The notes: generated by a model not told the origin, from the sequence alone. A stretch of 64,000 nt of DNA from Isoetes taiwanensis (GCA_021234155.1 JAJEKV010000017.1:4684792-4748791), one strand, 5' to 3'. Shown: positions 34,870 through 46,189, counted from the stretch's first letter. Program-made: numbers and translations.

Positions 34870-34969
34870 TCCTATATTATAATGTTATACAGTAATTCCT
34901 GGATTTGGATCCAGCCCTAGATCGGACGGTTTAGATCTAGGGCTGCAGATCCAACGGCTGTGGTCTAGA

Positions 34970-37525
34970 ATTTTGGCCTAAACGCCCACGATTTTGGGCA
35001 ATAGCATGGGCACCAGCAGCGAGCCTGGAGCCGGAATGTAGAGTCGGACTTCTTGAATTTGTTCCTGTTTAATCAGGATAATGTAGCAGATCTTCGCTGT
35101 AGCAAGCCCTTCAGGAATAGTGTGGAATGAATTTGGCATCTCCAAGCATATGCTTTTCATTCGAAATGGTTTAATTCTGTTGTATTGGAGTTGCTTGCTC
35201 TTTAAGAAAGTCAAAGGCTCCACCAGATGCATATGCTTTTCATTCGAAGTGGTTTAACTCTGTCGTTATGGAGTTGCTTGCCCTCTTTGAAAGTTAAGGA
35301 GGAGGTTTGGGTTCATAAAATATTTCGGATTTATTCTCATTTGTGTCAGCATATGCCCATGAGAAGGTTGATTTACTACAGAGGTAGGGAATCAATGAGC
35401 TTTTGGTTATGGCAGACTTATGTAATAGCTAGGTAACATGTAATTACTTCTGCACTCAACTGGGCCATGCAGAATATGTTACGTTTAGGAAAAAACAGCA
35501 TTTATTCGAATTTTTATTTGAGCAACATCAATGCACCAGCTATGGCAGACCAAGGCAATGATGAACACATCTACTTACTTAAATTGTGTTTGGGGGGTGT
35601 GTCCTCTTTTTCCCGGCCGCCTGTGGACATCGAAATCCGGCCATTTTGCGAAATTTTGGGATCAGAAAATGATAATCCGGCGAAAAAAAATGAAATTCCC
35701 CAATATCGCAACTTTGGATTTCCTCTAAATTCCATTCTCTGCTTTTCTTAAACGTATGTTTTCCTCTAAAAAGTGGCGGGATCGTCCTCCTCCAAAATTT
35801 GGTAAATTTTAACGGCCCTAAATGTTTTTCAATGCAAATTAAGATTGGCTAAACCCATGAAAAACAAAAGGAGTCCAAATATTTGAGACCAGCCCCGGTG
35901 TTGAGGTTATTTCTGGCTTTGATAAGATGGGCATACACGAGACAAACCGAGTATGGCCTTGCAGATTACGATATAAATATGGTCTCTAATTTGCTTGGTG
36001 GTCAATTCAATACATCCTGTGATGTTTCTAGGTGAGTATTTCCTTTGCTATCATTGATTTTAATCTGAAAACTGGAAGCTGGATTTTGTTTTTGGATCTT
36101 GAGGTTGACTAAAATTTCATTGTCTAAATTTGTAGCTTGGGGTAAAATCAGTGATCTGCTCTACCAGTCGTTATTCTGCACTGGGGCACAGGTATTATTT
36201 GGCTGCAAGTATTTTTACCATGGATAAGGGCTTCCGTCATTATTGTATAATGATGCAATTTGTTTTTTGTTTATCTCAAAAGGGAAATAGATCTACGCAA
36301 GAAAATTTTAGAGTTCTATCAGTAGAGTTCTGAGTACAAGCGTCTTGCATCAAGGAAGCAAAGATACATTTGACTGTGATGCAAAATCTCTGCATCTCAA
36401 TTTGTATTTGTACGGTTGCATCTACTAAATATTCCTATCTTGATGGCCGACATTGCCACAGTTGAGCATGAGCCACTATAATAAATGACATACTGTGATA
36501 AATTTTATGGGCAGAAGCTCAGAGTAAAACTGTATACGAGCAGAATGCTGACACAAATTTCTTCTTCCTATTCATTCATATTGTTAAATTTGCAGAGCTC
36601 TTTTCAAGACAACGCCCCAATTGTAAGTGACTTATCAGGTGCATGTAATCTGGGCGCATAACTTGCTGTTAAAATCTGATTATGAAGACCCAATATGAAG
36701 TTACCTTTGTTGCGTTAACTTCGCATTGTGCTGTTATTTTGGCTTTGTTTCCTTTTCCGAATTGTCTTATCAAGTACATCCAATCTAGATGCAAAATTTG
36801 ATTCAGGTAATTTCCTGCTCAAATGTGAGTCTGTTGTTTGAGAATGCCCAGGAGATCCATTCGACTTTGGAGCTAGGTTGTGCCCAAGATTGGTATCCAA
36901 AGTAATACAATTGTTGTTTTGGTTTGCTTATCCGATTTTGCCAACATTTGCCCTCATAAGAGATTGTTAGGTTCAGTTCAAAAACTTCTCTGGATTTTTT
37001 TTAAAGATATTTTCTTTTGGATTTTTATATTTGTCATATTTAAAAATCCTTAGATTGGATATGGTTAAACGTATGCAACATTTCAGCTATAATAATGAGA
37101 TTAATTTATTAAAATCATCTTTTGGGAATAGAATTCAAGTTCATTAGCTAAAAATATGGGATGTTACCAAGCAAACTCCCATGGTCATTATGGCAAATGA
37201 AGTTTGGCTTTAGATATAATATAAGATACATCCTTCTTTAGAAACTTACCAATGTCTTTTATGGGGTTTCATCCTACACCTTCGATATTTGAATGGCCTT
37301 CAGATTATGATAGCTTTTGTTGAACGCATTCATGATCAACATTCGTCTTCATTGCCCTGATGATGCATCGTTGCATACCCATTATCATGCACATCATATT
37401 AGTGATTCTATGTATGATACTTTTAGCTACATTATGCTACATTTGTCACCCACGGGCATCACAAGCATGCACTTAAGATTGAGAAAAGAAAAGTGCCCAA
37501 TGCAACTTATAATTTGTAAATTGGT
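34970..37525. other. Helitron interior, no gene identified
   Basis: Two imperfect copies of ATGCTTTTCATTCGAA-TGGTTTAA lie near 35148 and 35228. Short ORFs (35227-35436, 35467-35751) have no recognised family. It may be captured host sequence. Confidence 0.4.
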
Positions 37526-37640
37526 GAAGGAAGGAAGGAAGGATGTATATTTTGACGTCTGCGAAGGAAAGAAGATCTTTCACTGTGATACCTTTGGGTT
37601 TGGCTCGCAAAGGGGCACAAGGCGCCCTATACAAAAGGGT
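37526..37640 (-). mobile_element. very short LINE 3' end with (TTCC)n tail
   Basis: A GGAAGGAAGGAAGG run, then ATGTATATTTTGACGTCTGCGAAGG, the same terminal words as the LINE at 13918. About 100 bp remain. Confidence 0.55.
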
Positions 37641-37765
37641 TTTTGAACATATGGATGCTAGAAATGTAGAAATGTAAATGTACGACGTAATTCAATCTGG
37701 GATGGTCATTACGTCTTATAGGGCTTTGAGGCAACGCAACTAGCTGAAGTGTGAATCCAAATAAA

Positions 37766-39601
37766 AGAATAGAATAGAATAGAATAAGTTTTTAGCATCC
37801 GCGGAGACCAATTGGCCTACCCAAACAAAAAGAGAGCACAAAAGCGCGTCGACAGGATTAAACCCCCCTTACAGCAAGGGTTTCGAGGAAAAACCTTAGC
37901 AGTAATAAGCATGCTGGCACGCTGTACAATACAATTGCATAGGACAGTTCAATACCATCCCGTATGACACAAACGAGTCCGTGCATCCATAACCTCCTGG
38001 AGGTATGACCCCAACAAACCCACTGACAAAAAAGTGTCAAGAGCATCCACGTTGCATGTCTTCTGGAGTATAGGCCATGAGGTTGACATCGTCTGCATAT
38101 ATGAGTTGCCGGATTGTGTGATGCATGAGATGTGCGCCCGCACCTCCATGCTCAGAGAGCCAATCTTCCAATTGATCAATGTATAGGCCAAAGAGTGTGG
38201 GGAAGAGGGGGCAACCCTGACGCACTCAATGCTCTCGCGATCACCTACTGGTGTCTTGCCGATGTGATCTGGCTTTGAGCATGCCTCGCATTACAACCTA
38301 TATCTTTGCATTACGCAAGTCGGGGGTCCCCAGCTGCCGCAATCTGTCCCATAGCTTGTTGCGGGGTACTGTGTCGAACGCTTTTGCAAAATCTACGAAA
38401 CAACAAAGATCTGGGTTCTTCGGCGATTCCGCTATCCTCAATCAATGTGCGTAGAGTGAAGATATGATCAATGGTGGAATGTCTGGGCCGGAAACCTGCC
38501 TGTGTAAGAGCTCGCACCTCCGTTTCCTCTGCCCATATTGTCAGTCGCTGTTTAAGGATGCCATCCAACAGTTTTGCAAAGAGAGAGCTGACCATAATAG
38601 TACGGTAGTTGGCCGGGCATTGAGGGTCCCCTGCTTTGTATATGGGCACGACTCTACTAGTGGTCCATTGCGTAGGGAAGCCTTCTCGCAATGCTTTATT
38701 GAACAATGCCGTGAGGACAGGCACCAGTGGAGGCCCAGCCCATTTCAGAAGTTCTGCTTGCATGCCATCTAGATCTGTTGCCTTCCAGCTAGACGTTGTA
38801 GGCCCATGATGACATCCCCCTCTGTGATAACCAGAGCCATGCCTATCTGTGGAGGGATTGGTGCCCCCCCGGGTCATTACAAAGCATTGCAAATCTTGTA
38901 CCCATTGCTCAGGTGATGTTCCCTCGTGGGGCATGCGGGGCTTGCTCAAGACCCTTCTCTAGAATGTCCTGGGGTGCCGGTCCAGGAGACCAAACATCTG
39001 TTGCTGATGCTCTGCGAGGTATCTGGCCTTCTTGTTCTTGAGAAAGGAGCGGTATTGACTGACGGCCTGTGGGCGGGAGATGGGATCGATGACTTGCGGA
39101 GTGTCGCGTTTGAGCTCAGACACTCATCATCAAACCATCTATTGCAGGGGAAGGTGGTAGTGCCTGAGGTTTGCCGTGAGCGGCCTCTCCCAAAGCATCT
39201 TTCCGCAGCCGTCAGAAGCAGGTGAGTCACCTGAGCACATTGCTCTTGAAGTGTGGGGAGTTGCGGCCAGATCCGCCGAGATCATGCTCAAGCGGTGGAC
39301 ATAGTTCCCCGCGACGTACGTAGTCCAGCGCTTGGCGGGGGCACCCGGTAGATTGAGGCAGTAGATGCACGGGGAGCCTCCCAATGGAGATGCATGAATA
39401 GGGCCCGGTGGTCCGAGTCTACTTCCTCGTCCCGAGTGTCTGTCCCGATGGAAAAATGAGTAACCAGGTGCAGATCCCGTTCCTGAACCAGCAGATAATC
39501 CACCACATTGGAGCCGCCCCCTTGGTTCTCCTGTCTACAAGTGCAGCAGCTGAAAGACGGCCATTGTGCCAACCCATTACAAATAACCAGGTCAAAGATA
39601 C
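37766..39601 (-). mobile_element. LINE, endonuclease end plus reverse transcriptase, (TATTC)n tail
   Basis: Minus strand, from right to left. The endonuclease C-terminus has VDSDHRALFMHLHWE (about 39390). A linker with NRWFDDECL (about 39150) follows. RT has KATDLDGMQAELLKW, PANYRTIMVSSLFAKLLDG and QAGFRPRHSTIDHIF (38311-38949). YADDVNLMAY, the RT active site, is at about 38080. Next comes a jump to the ORF end (LGSYLQEVMDARTRLC), so the region between YADD and the C-terminus is deleted. The 3' UTR has GGTTTTTCCTCGAAACCC and the tail is (AATAG)n at 37766-37786. Frameshifts make it inactive. Its 5' side is cut at 39602 by an LTR. Confidence 0.88.
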
Positions 39602-41203
39602 TGTGACGTTCCAAGTATTTATACGGTATACGTATAAATACACTGACACGTCACCCAGTAAAGGTACGCCACCATGGGGTATTGTAACCTAGGGGGTTGA
39701 TCTAAAAGGGATTAAATTAGCTATGCTGATTTAATTATTAAGGATAATAACCTATAATTAAGGAATTAATATCTAAATGGGTTAATTAAGTTAATTAATG
39801 GTTTGGGAAGGCGCCACCTGGCCAAACTCGATTGGTCAGCATGGGGGATGCTAATTTGAACCATCAAGGTGGATCACCACCCCCATCTCACCCAAAATCG
39901 ACCCAAGAAGGAGCAGCTGAGTGCCCAGGTACCTGGAACTGTTGCTGATCACCCCGTGGTTGTTGAACACCCAGATTCTGAGAGATGGAGGCGCCTCATG
40001 ACAATGGATCAAGTCGAAACTCGGGTTAGTAGATAATTTAGTTGATATCTTTTAGGATAGAGCTTCAGTTAAGTTCTTTGAGTCTTCTCTGGTTGTTCTT
40101 ACTTAGGATTAACCCTTCTTTGGTATTTAAGATTACATTTCAATTATGGATTACGTTTATAATGGATGGATGGATGTGTATATGAAAGTAGCTCTGTTAA
40201 ACTTCCATAAAGCAGGGATTAGAGGAGGGTAGAGACCTCTATGCCATATGCTTTAGTATGCTTCTAGTAGCTCCTTTAATTCCCAATTACTGCGGCCTGT
40301 GCACAAGAGACCACCGAGTCGTGGATGCTATGGAATTGCTTAGCACCAGATAAGGGACGCAGTGGTGAAGTGGGGGTGGGGTCTTGCACGAACATAAAAG
40401 GCTCCTGAGACTCCTACAGTGGGCTAGGCCTGATAGCCGGTCACGTAGAGGGCCGGGTATGGGTCTGACACTCCCTGGGTGCAGAGGTGTGACCCGTATG
40501 GGGCACCCTATGCTTTGAGTAGATTTAGGGTGAGTAAGTCGGGTACGGATGCGGGGGTCGCTGATGCGGCACGTATTCTCTAGCTCACCCATGGAACCAC
40601 TGTGATCCTGGAAGGGGACACTTCCCTGACCTGCCTCATCGGACGGGGCCTCATGAACCCTGGAGTAGGCTCGAAGGGTGATACCTTGAGTCTGCGTGTC
40701 CGGAAGGCTATAGCGACGCCATAGCATGATTGGACTCATCTGCAAAGTGTGTACAGGAGGGGCGGATGGAGTGGACAACCCTAGCCGATGTTCTATGCTA
40801 GAAAACGCCATGTCAAGACTCGGACTGCTGATCTCTTGAGACCTAGCCGTCAGTCGATCCTCACTGGAGTCTGAGCCAGGGTAGAACCATGGGTTCGGGT
40901 GTTTTCCTTAGTATTAAATGCATATTCTTTGTTGTTGTCACTTGGATGGATGTGCCACCCTTCGTGGTGGTAAATTATGATATGATTATGCTGTGTGCTA
41001 ACCTTGTATTCACGATTTCGCGACGTAGGAGCCCCATTGAAGGCGTGGGCCGAATGACCCCTCTGTGTCCTTCACTTGAGCATCTTCTTATAGATGGCCC
41101 GAGTTAGACGGAGGGCCCTGCTCATGGTGAGTTGGTTGCTATGGGAAGGGAAAGTCCCCGTATGTATACGTCCGAGTGTCGTATATGTTCAGGGAGCGTC
41201 ACA
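39602..41203 (+). mobile_element. 5' LTR of an LTR retrotransposon
   Basis: Starts TGTGACG (39602), interrupting the LINE endonuclease ORF, and ends CGTCACA (41197-41203), a perfect 7-bp terminal inverted repeat. It is followed after one base by a tRNA-iMet-type primer site. 1602 bp. No second copy is visible to the right, so the 3' LTR is deleted or unrecognisable. Confidence 0.8.
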
Positions 41204-41204
41204 G

Positions 41205-41216
41205 TGGTATCAGAGC
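41205..41216 (+). promoter_or_regulatory. primer-binding site (tRNA-iMet type)
   Basis: TGGTATCAGAGC, the standard plant LTR-retrotransposon primer site, one base after the LTR end. Confidence 0.9.
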
Positions 41217-41878
41217 CGTGATTTTGGTTACTCGAAATCATAGCACTGACCAAACCCTAACTCGTTAGTTCGGCAGTTAGGAGGGAGTTGAGCTAGTGTG
41301 ATTGTTTAGCTCTTTGATGTTTGGTTTTGTGCTAGGTTGTTATAGTAGATTGTAAGTTTTTATGAGGTTCAAGGCGATTGGAAGACCCAAGTTTGGAAGG
41401 GCTATAACTTTTTGTAGGCAGCTCGGATGAAGGCGAAAATGGCTCCAATGGATCGGGCACCTCCCAAATACCCTAGGGGGCACGTCTCCCGAGGGCGAAC
41501 AGACAACAGCAGGCCGAAAAATCAAAAGGGGCGCTGCTGTCTTCAGAGGTGTTTCTTTCGCCGAGATAAGACCGTATAACGCTCGCAGCGCCCCATACGG
41601 TCGCGTGTATTTTTATACGCGCCTGTTTAAATTTTTTTTTTAAAAAAAAAATTGAAAAAAAAAAATTTAATAAAAAGTAAACGTTGAAATTTAAATTTGG
41701 GTTACTTTTTAAAAGTGTGTTTCTTCTGGACGACCTTTTCTGCCATAGCCACCGGACCTGAGCTCCATTCCCGCCATAGCCGTCCTCCCCTGACACCTCC
41801 CAACCACCCTAAACTCCTAGCGCCCTCGCCTACTCCCTAGCGCCACTTGCTTCCTTATTATCAATCGCCAGTGCTACG
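41217..41878 (+). other. leader between primer site and first ORF
   Basis: Untranslated leader with a long A/T homopolymer stretch at 41625-41700. No ORF. Confidence 0.5.
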
Positions 41879-42835
41879 ATGCCGCGCTTCAAGCTGACTA
41901 TCGACCTAAAGAAGATGAACGTCTTCCAACTGTGTAGCGTCTTATTAGACTATCTTTCGAAGGAAGACCCTATGATCGACACTGTCCTAGACCTTTTGGT
42001 GAAGCACTTCATTGAAGGCCGTAGAATCCCTTATCCCATTTTTCATTTCAATGATCGCTTCCTCGTGAAGCTCAATGCTGCAGACCAACCCTACACTCTT
42101 GTAGAACAGCCTGACCAAGCCTGGGCCCTCGTCAAGTTTTACCCACTAGCCAGCGAGGAGGAAGATCCCGCAGAGCTTATCCGGACAGAGGCCCAGCGGA
42201 TTCAGCACCTTGCTAGGGTAGAAGACCTTCAACAAATAGCTGGTGCCCTACCAGAAGAACGGGCCAATGGGTTCTATTACCTTGGTAAAGGCCATGTACT
42301 TATGTATAGGGACCATTACTACCTTCCCACCTTCTTTTGGAACGAAGAGCTTTATAGCTTTGTTTTTGAGAATGTTCCACCTAGCTTCACCCAAGATCGC
42401 ATGGATCTGGTGCAAGCGGACATGCGGGCTCGCCCGGCCCGGTACCATACGGAGATCGCCAGGCGCATACAAGCGCGTTTGGACAAAGAGGCCCGAGCTG
42501 CTGAGAGAGAGAGGCTCCGTAAAGAAGAGGAGGATGCCCAGAACCAGCAGGGGGACCAGAACGTTGATCAGCAGGAGGACCAAAATGTTGATGAGCAGGG
42601 GAACCAAAATGTTGATCAGCAGGGAAATCAGAATGTTGACCAGCCGGGAAATCAAAACGCCGAACAAGATGTAGATCAGGGCGGGGCCAAGAATAGGAAG
42701 GCTACAGTGTGGGCTAATAGGAAGAGGAAGAATACAAAACCCGTAAAGGGAGGTGTGGATTATAAGACCCGATTGCAGAGGGATGCCACCATTGCCAAGA
42801 AGACATCGGCTCAGAGACGGGAGCAGATCGTTTAG
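41879..42835 (+). CDS. unknown protein with Gln/Asn/Asp repeats, upstream of and in frame with a histone H3 domain
   Basis: 318 residues from an ATG, the first long ORF after the primer site. Residues 1-190 look globular (MPRFKLTIDLKKMN, GFYYLGKGHVLMYRD). Residues 190-222 are a charged, probably coiled-coil helix. Residues 223-262 hold about five copies of NQNVDQQGD-like repeats. Residues 265-318 are Lys/Arg-rich with NRKRKNTKP, a candidate nuclear signal. The frame ends in TAG (42833-42835), but the same frame continues into the histone H3 domain. It occupies the gag position of the LTR element but shows no zinc knuckle or capsid motif that I recognise. Function unknown. Confidence 0.6.
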   Translation: MPRFKLTIDLKKMNVFQLCSVLLDYLSKEDPMIDTVLDLLVKHFIEGRRIPYPIFHFNDRFLVKLNAADQPYTLVEQPDQAWALVKFYPLASEEEDPAELIRTEAQRIQHLARVEDLQQIAGALPEERANGFYYLGKGHVLMYRDHYYLPTFFWNEELYSFVFENVPPSFTQDRMDLVQADMRARPARYHTEIARRIQARLDKEARAAERERLRKEEEDAQNQQGDQNVDQQEDQNVDEQGNQNVDQQGNQNVDQPGNQNAEQDVDQGGAKNRKATVWANRKRKNTKPVKGGVDYKTRLQRDATIAKKTSAQRREQIV

Positions 42836-43201
42836 CGGGCAAAGCATCCAACAACCGGCGGAAAAGCCATTCCATCGCTGAAGGCAACCCTCAAGCCACG
42901 AAAGCCCCACAGATATCGACCGGGCACGGTAGCACTTCGAGAGATACGTAAGTATCAGAAGTCTACTGAGCCATTGATTCATCGGCTCCCTTTTCAGCGG
43001 CTTGTTCGCGAAATTGCCCAGGATTTTAAAACCGACCTGAGGTTCCAAGCCTTTGCAATCCTCGCACTCCAGGAGGCTGCCGAGGCTTACCTCATAGAGA
43101 TTTTGAGCGACGCCAACCTCTGCGCCATACATGCAAAGAGGGTTACCATAATGCCCAAGGACCTCGAGCTAGCACGAAGGATCCGAGGGGAGTTTTGGTG
43201 A
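42836..43201 (+). CDS. histone H3 domain, in frame with the upstream ORF across one TAG
   Basis: 121 codons in the upstream ORF's frame. The histone fold is nearly canonical: [66 protein letters not shown] and LARRIRGE. It has no ATG of its own before the fold, so expression needs readthrough of the TAG, splicing (the TAG is itself a possible AG acceptor) or a sense codon originally there. The tail is short and altered: TTGGKA keeps Lys14, but the Lys9 position is Pro, the Lys27-Ser28 block is missing and Lys36 is Arg. Loop 1 has normal H3 length, so it is not CenH3-like. The C-terminus is FW rather than RA. It is either a captured, diverging H3 or a recently broken fusion. Confidence 0.85.
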   Translation, partial: RAKHPTTGGKAIPSLKATLKPRKPHRYRPGTVALREIRKYQKSTEPLIHRLPFQRLVREIAQDFKTDLRFQAFAILALQEAAEAYLIEILSDANLCAIHAKRVTIMPKDLELARRIRGEFW

Positions 43202-43466
43202 CTAGGCGACCATCTTTCTTCTGTTGTAAAATTCTTGTGGACTTATCTATTTAAAGTATTCCAATTTTTGGAGTTGTGAATATAAAAATGTTTTTTTTCC
43301 TGCCACTTGGTGTGAATTTAAAAATAAATTATTAATTAAATAATATTTTTTAATAATAATTTCGGGAAACGTGCCGAAAAGTATAAAGCCCCTTTTTGGC
43401 CATTAGGGTTTCATTTCCCTTCTTGCTTTCCGCGTTTTCCTTCTCCTTTCTTGCGCCTTCAACCTT
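43202..43466 (+). promoter_or_regulatory. intergenic region with TATA-like box
   Basis: TATAAAG at 43382-43388, 79 bases before the next ATG, in otherwise AT-rich DNA. A CT-rich leader (CATTTCCCTTCTTGC) follows. The next ORF may have its own promoter. Confidence 0.45.
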
Positions 43467-44627
43467 ATGGATCACCCAACCTTACAGCAGTGGTATCTAG
43501 ATGGAGAGCATTGGGACCCCGCGGTCCCCTTTGATCTTCTTCACCCTTATCTCCTCCAGCAGGTAGACCTTATCTCTAACATGCAAGCGCATCCCGATTA
43601 CGCCGCCTTCTTTCAGTTCTACTGTGAAGAGGTTTTACCTGCATGTGTCTACAACGACGATGATTCACAGCTCTATCTCGACTTCCACACCCTGCTCCAG
43701 ATGTTAGGGGGTGATGAGCATGCCCGAAATGTCATTAAGGGCATAAGGAGGCGAGGGACTGACCTCCCTATTGTCACAATAGATCGGGAAGCTTGTTTTG
43801 AGGCCCGATTTGCACTGGCCATCATTACGGACCAGTATATTGAGGACGAGGAGATAGATGCTGAGCATTCCTCTGCGCCTGTACCTCCTGACCCGGAAGA
43901 CGACGAAGTCGTCGACGAGCAGGATTTTGTAAGGTGGAGGGAACTTGCCACTGAAGCCCCTGCAAGTCGAGAGAAAGCCCTCAAACTCGAAGGGCTAAAT
44001 CTTCTTCCTACAGTACTCTTGAATAACCAAGAGTACCTGATTCTTGAGGACATTATGTGGGCCTACCGCGTCATTGCTGGGATGCGGGGCCGCAAGAAGA
44101 TAGAGGTCCTCTATGATCTTGCTGAGTATTGCCAGGATGACTTCCTCGACTTTACCACACCGGTTGTGCATCCCTCACCAGTCAAGAACTTGTTGGCATA
44201 CCGGGCCGAAGAACTAGAGCCCGTTGAGACCCTTTTGTCACTTCGGCAGTTTTTATTGACTGACACATCCCAGCCTCCGGAGGAGCACTTTGCCGCTCAG
44301 ATGCGGCCTCCTCTGGCCGATCCGCCTTTGCAAATCACCATGGGAGAGGTGGGTGATGAAGAGGAAGACCTTTGGGACACCAAGGTAAGTCTTAGGGATG
44401 ACAAGGAAGAAGCAGAGGAGGAGAAGATCCCCGTCAACTTGGAGAAGGAAGCGGAGACCTCCAGGGATCCTCAGATTAGGGCAATGGGCAACCATGTGCC
44501 CCGATTCTTTCTTTCAGCCTTCCGGCAAGGTGAGGTATTGTTCTTCTCCAAGAACTTGGGGCCTTCTTCTGAAGCTTCTTGGTGGGCGCTTCGTGCCATA
44601 TCCACTATGCGGGCCATACGAAGATAG
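43467..44627 (+). CDS. unknown acidic protein, second ORF of the LTR element
   Basis: 386 residues from an ATG (MDHPTLQQWYLDGEHWDPAV). Two Glu/Asp-rich linkers (about 127-152 and 295-330) separate three globular-looking segments. No catalytic motif is seen; in particular no protease DTG/DSG, RT YxDD, RNase H or integrase HHCC/DDE. It begins 266 bases after the histone ORF. Near its end the frame probably shifts into the segment at 44582-44857. Acidic stretches next to a histone-bearing ORF might suggest a chromatin-binding or histone-chaperone-like role, but this is inference only. Confidence 0.55.
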   Translation: MDHPTLQQWYLDGEHWDPAVPFDLLHPYLLQQVDLISNMQAHPDYAAFFQFYCEEVLPACVYNDDDSQLYLDFHTLLQMLGGDEHARNVIKGIRRRGTDLPIVTIDREACFEARFALAIITDQYIEDEEIDAEHSSAPVPPDPEDDEVVDEQDFVRWRELATEAPASREKALKLEGLNLLPTVLLNNQEYLILEDIMWAYRVIAGMRGRKKIEVLYDLAEYCQDDFLDFTTPVVHPSPVKNLLAYRAEELEPVETLLSLRQFLLTDTSQPPEEHFAAQMRPPLADPPLQITMGEVGDEEEDLWDTKVSLRDDKEEAEEEKIPVNLEKEAETSRDPQIRAMGNHVPRFFLSAFRQGEVLFFSKNLGPSSEASWWALRAISTMRAIRR

Positions 44628-44860
44628 ACTACCACGCCACCACCATCACATTGGTCCGACGAGATTTGGCTATAGCAGCATTGGGGGACGTGGCAGGCTG
44701 CGCTAATATGCGACTTCTTGTGGCGGCAGCTTTAGCCACTTGCTTACCACCGGAAGCAGCAGCTCGAGCCGCCCTCTCTGCTAGCCCCAGTGCTACTTTG
44801 ATGCGCTACCGTCCACCTCCTCAGCCTATGGACGAAGAGGAGGGACCTAGCTCTTAGATA
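44582..44860 (+). pseudogene. frame-shifted extension with H3-like helix segment
   Basis: In another frame from the end of the preceding ORF: YHATTITLVRRDLAIAA aligns without gaps to [17 protein letters not shown] of histone H3 (loop 2 to alpha-3), sharing HA, T, a basic residue before D-L, and A. It ends PQPMDEEEGPSS-stop. It may be the true C-terminus of the second ORF after a frameshift or splice. The histone similarity is short and tentative. Confidence 0.35.
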
Positions 44861-45067
44861 ATTGTATTACGCATCTTATATTGCGTATAGTTGTAAATTT
44901 TGGTTTGGCATTTTCTTTAGCCATTTTATAAATTATGATGTGCCATCTTCTTATCAATTATGACTATTGTATCAATGAATACAATTAAATTGTTCTCTTC
45001 CATAATGCGTCCTTGTATCTATTAGAAAATTTTTCAATGTTCTATATTCATTCCTACCGTCTTGCAG

Positions 45068-45531
45068 ACGAGGGACTTGAAGAATATGAAGAAAGAATCA
45101 CCAACCAGATACGACGAGACGATCCAGGACCTCAAGAACAGGATTATGGCCAACGGTACGGGGAGTACCCCGAGCGGGATGGTGATGATTACGAGGTGGG
45201 GGAACCTGCAAAAGAGGGAGAGCCTTATGATCCAGCCAAGGGATTGGAAATCATCAACATTCTCCGTGAACGTGCTTATGAGGATCTGCAGCAAACTCTT
45301 CGTCGAACATGGGACTATTGGGACATGACAAGGCATGAAGCTTTTGCTGATGCCAACGATCACTTGTGGCAGATTTTCTATGCACTAAGGAGGCTCTTTA
45401 ATCTCCTTATCATTAGCCCCACGCTGGACTACCAACCTGTTATCGTCCAGGCCTGGGCCCGCTACAAGTTAGTGAGAGCTGTGCGCGAGAGCGTTCGCTA
45501 CTCTATCTTGTACCCTTTTGCGCAGCCCTAG
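45068..45531 (+). CDS. unknown protein, third ORF of the LTR element
   Basis: An open frame spans 45013-45531. The reading before 45068 (CTACCGTCTTGCAG) looks like an intron end, so 45068 may start an exon joined to an upstream one (inference). The first part is acidic (EEYEERITNQIRRDD, GDDYEVGEPAKEGEP). The rest is helical and aromatic (TWDYWDMTRHEAF, VQAWARYKLVRAVRESVRY). No family recognised. No pol-type domain. Confidence 0.45.
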
Positions 45532-45666
45532 GCCCGGTCCCCTCAGTTTTGTTTTTTTGTTGTTATGTGTGAGTTCAAGAAATATCCAATGTATAATACC
45601 TGTTTCTGTATTATATCACTTCCAGTTTTGTCACTACCAATGTAATGATCCCTAATGTAACGACTG

Positions 45667-45760
45667 TTCTTACTTATAATAAAGATCCTTGCTATTGTAC
45701 TCTTTTATGCAGAAAGTCATAAAAGAGTACAATAGCAAGGATCTTTATTATAAGTAAGAA
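45667..45760. repeat. perfect 43-bp inverted repeat with 8-base spacer
   Basis: Arm 45667-45709 is the exact reverse complement of 45718-45760; spacer CAGAAAGT. The arms contain AATAAA on both strands. Just outside, TTTCTGCAT (45763-45772) is the complement of ATGCAGAAA at the loop. It lies just after the third ORF. Confidence 0.95.
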
Positions 45761-45774
45761 GAATTTCTGCATAT

Positions 45775-46189
45775 CAGTAACTAAAGGTATATTCTCCGAG
45801 TTGTGCTTCAGGATCTTATGTCATGATTCAAGGAAATTTTCCCTGTAGTACTGCTCCTTGGAAGAATTAGGAAAGGTATGCTCTTTGACTACTGGTATCC
45901 TCACTCTGTAGCTAGCTCTATTTCTGCTTGATAGATTGGAGGCAGCCAAGCATCTAAGGCCGTTGCTTCTGGTAGTAATGGGTCGGATGTGTGGGCGGCA
46001 TTTGGTTCTTCCCTAGTTCGTCCATGGCAGATATCTATCTCATAATGTGAGTCTTGGATGGTGGACTGCCTCCCTTGTGTTGCCCTCTCCTATCCCAACT
46101 AGGAGGAGGTGTAGACTCTAGAAGTGGTCTGTGATAGGGAAATCATTGAAAGGGAAGAGGTCCAGGAGGCTTGAGGTACGGGAGAACCG
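45775..46189. other. no gene seen; end of the LTR element unclear
   Basis: No LTR-like sequence matching 39602-41203 was found. GAAAGGGAAGAGG at 46148 is polypurine-like but has no LTR after it. Confidence 0.4.

Noticed and set aside
42248-43132. 294-residue minus-strand ORF opposite the histone ORF
   Set aside because: Complement of the H3-coding frame and of the Gln/Asn repeats. Its Leu/Ile-rich repeat is the mirror of those codons.
42836-43201. Centromeric H3 (CenH3) assignment
   Set aside because: Loop 1 has normal H3 length and the fold is near-canonical; CenH3 usually has a longer loop 1 and a diverged fold.
41879-45531. Giant-virus origin for the histone-bearing ORFs
   Set aside because: The H3 fold is close to ordinary eukaryotic H3, and an LTR and primer site lie just upstream. 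Nothing else viral is present, so retroelement capture is simpler.
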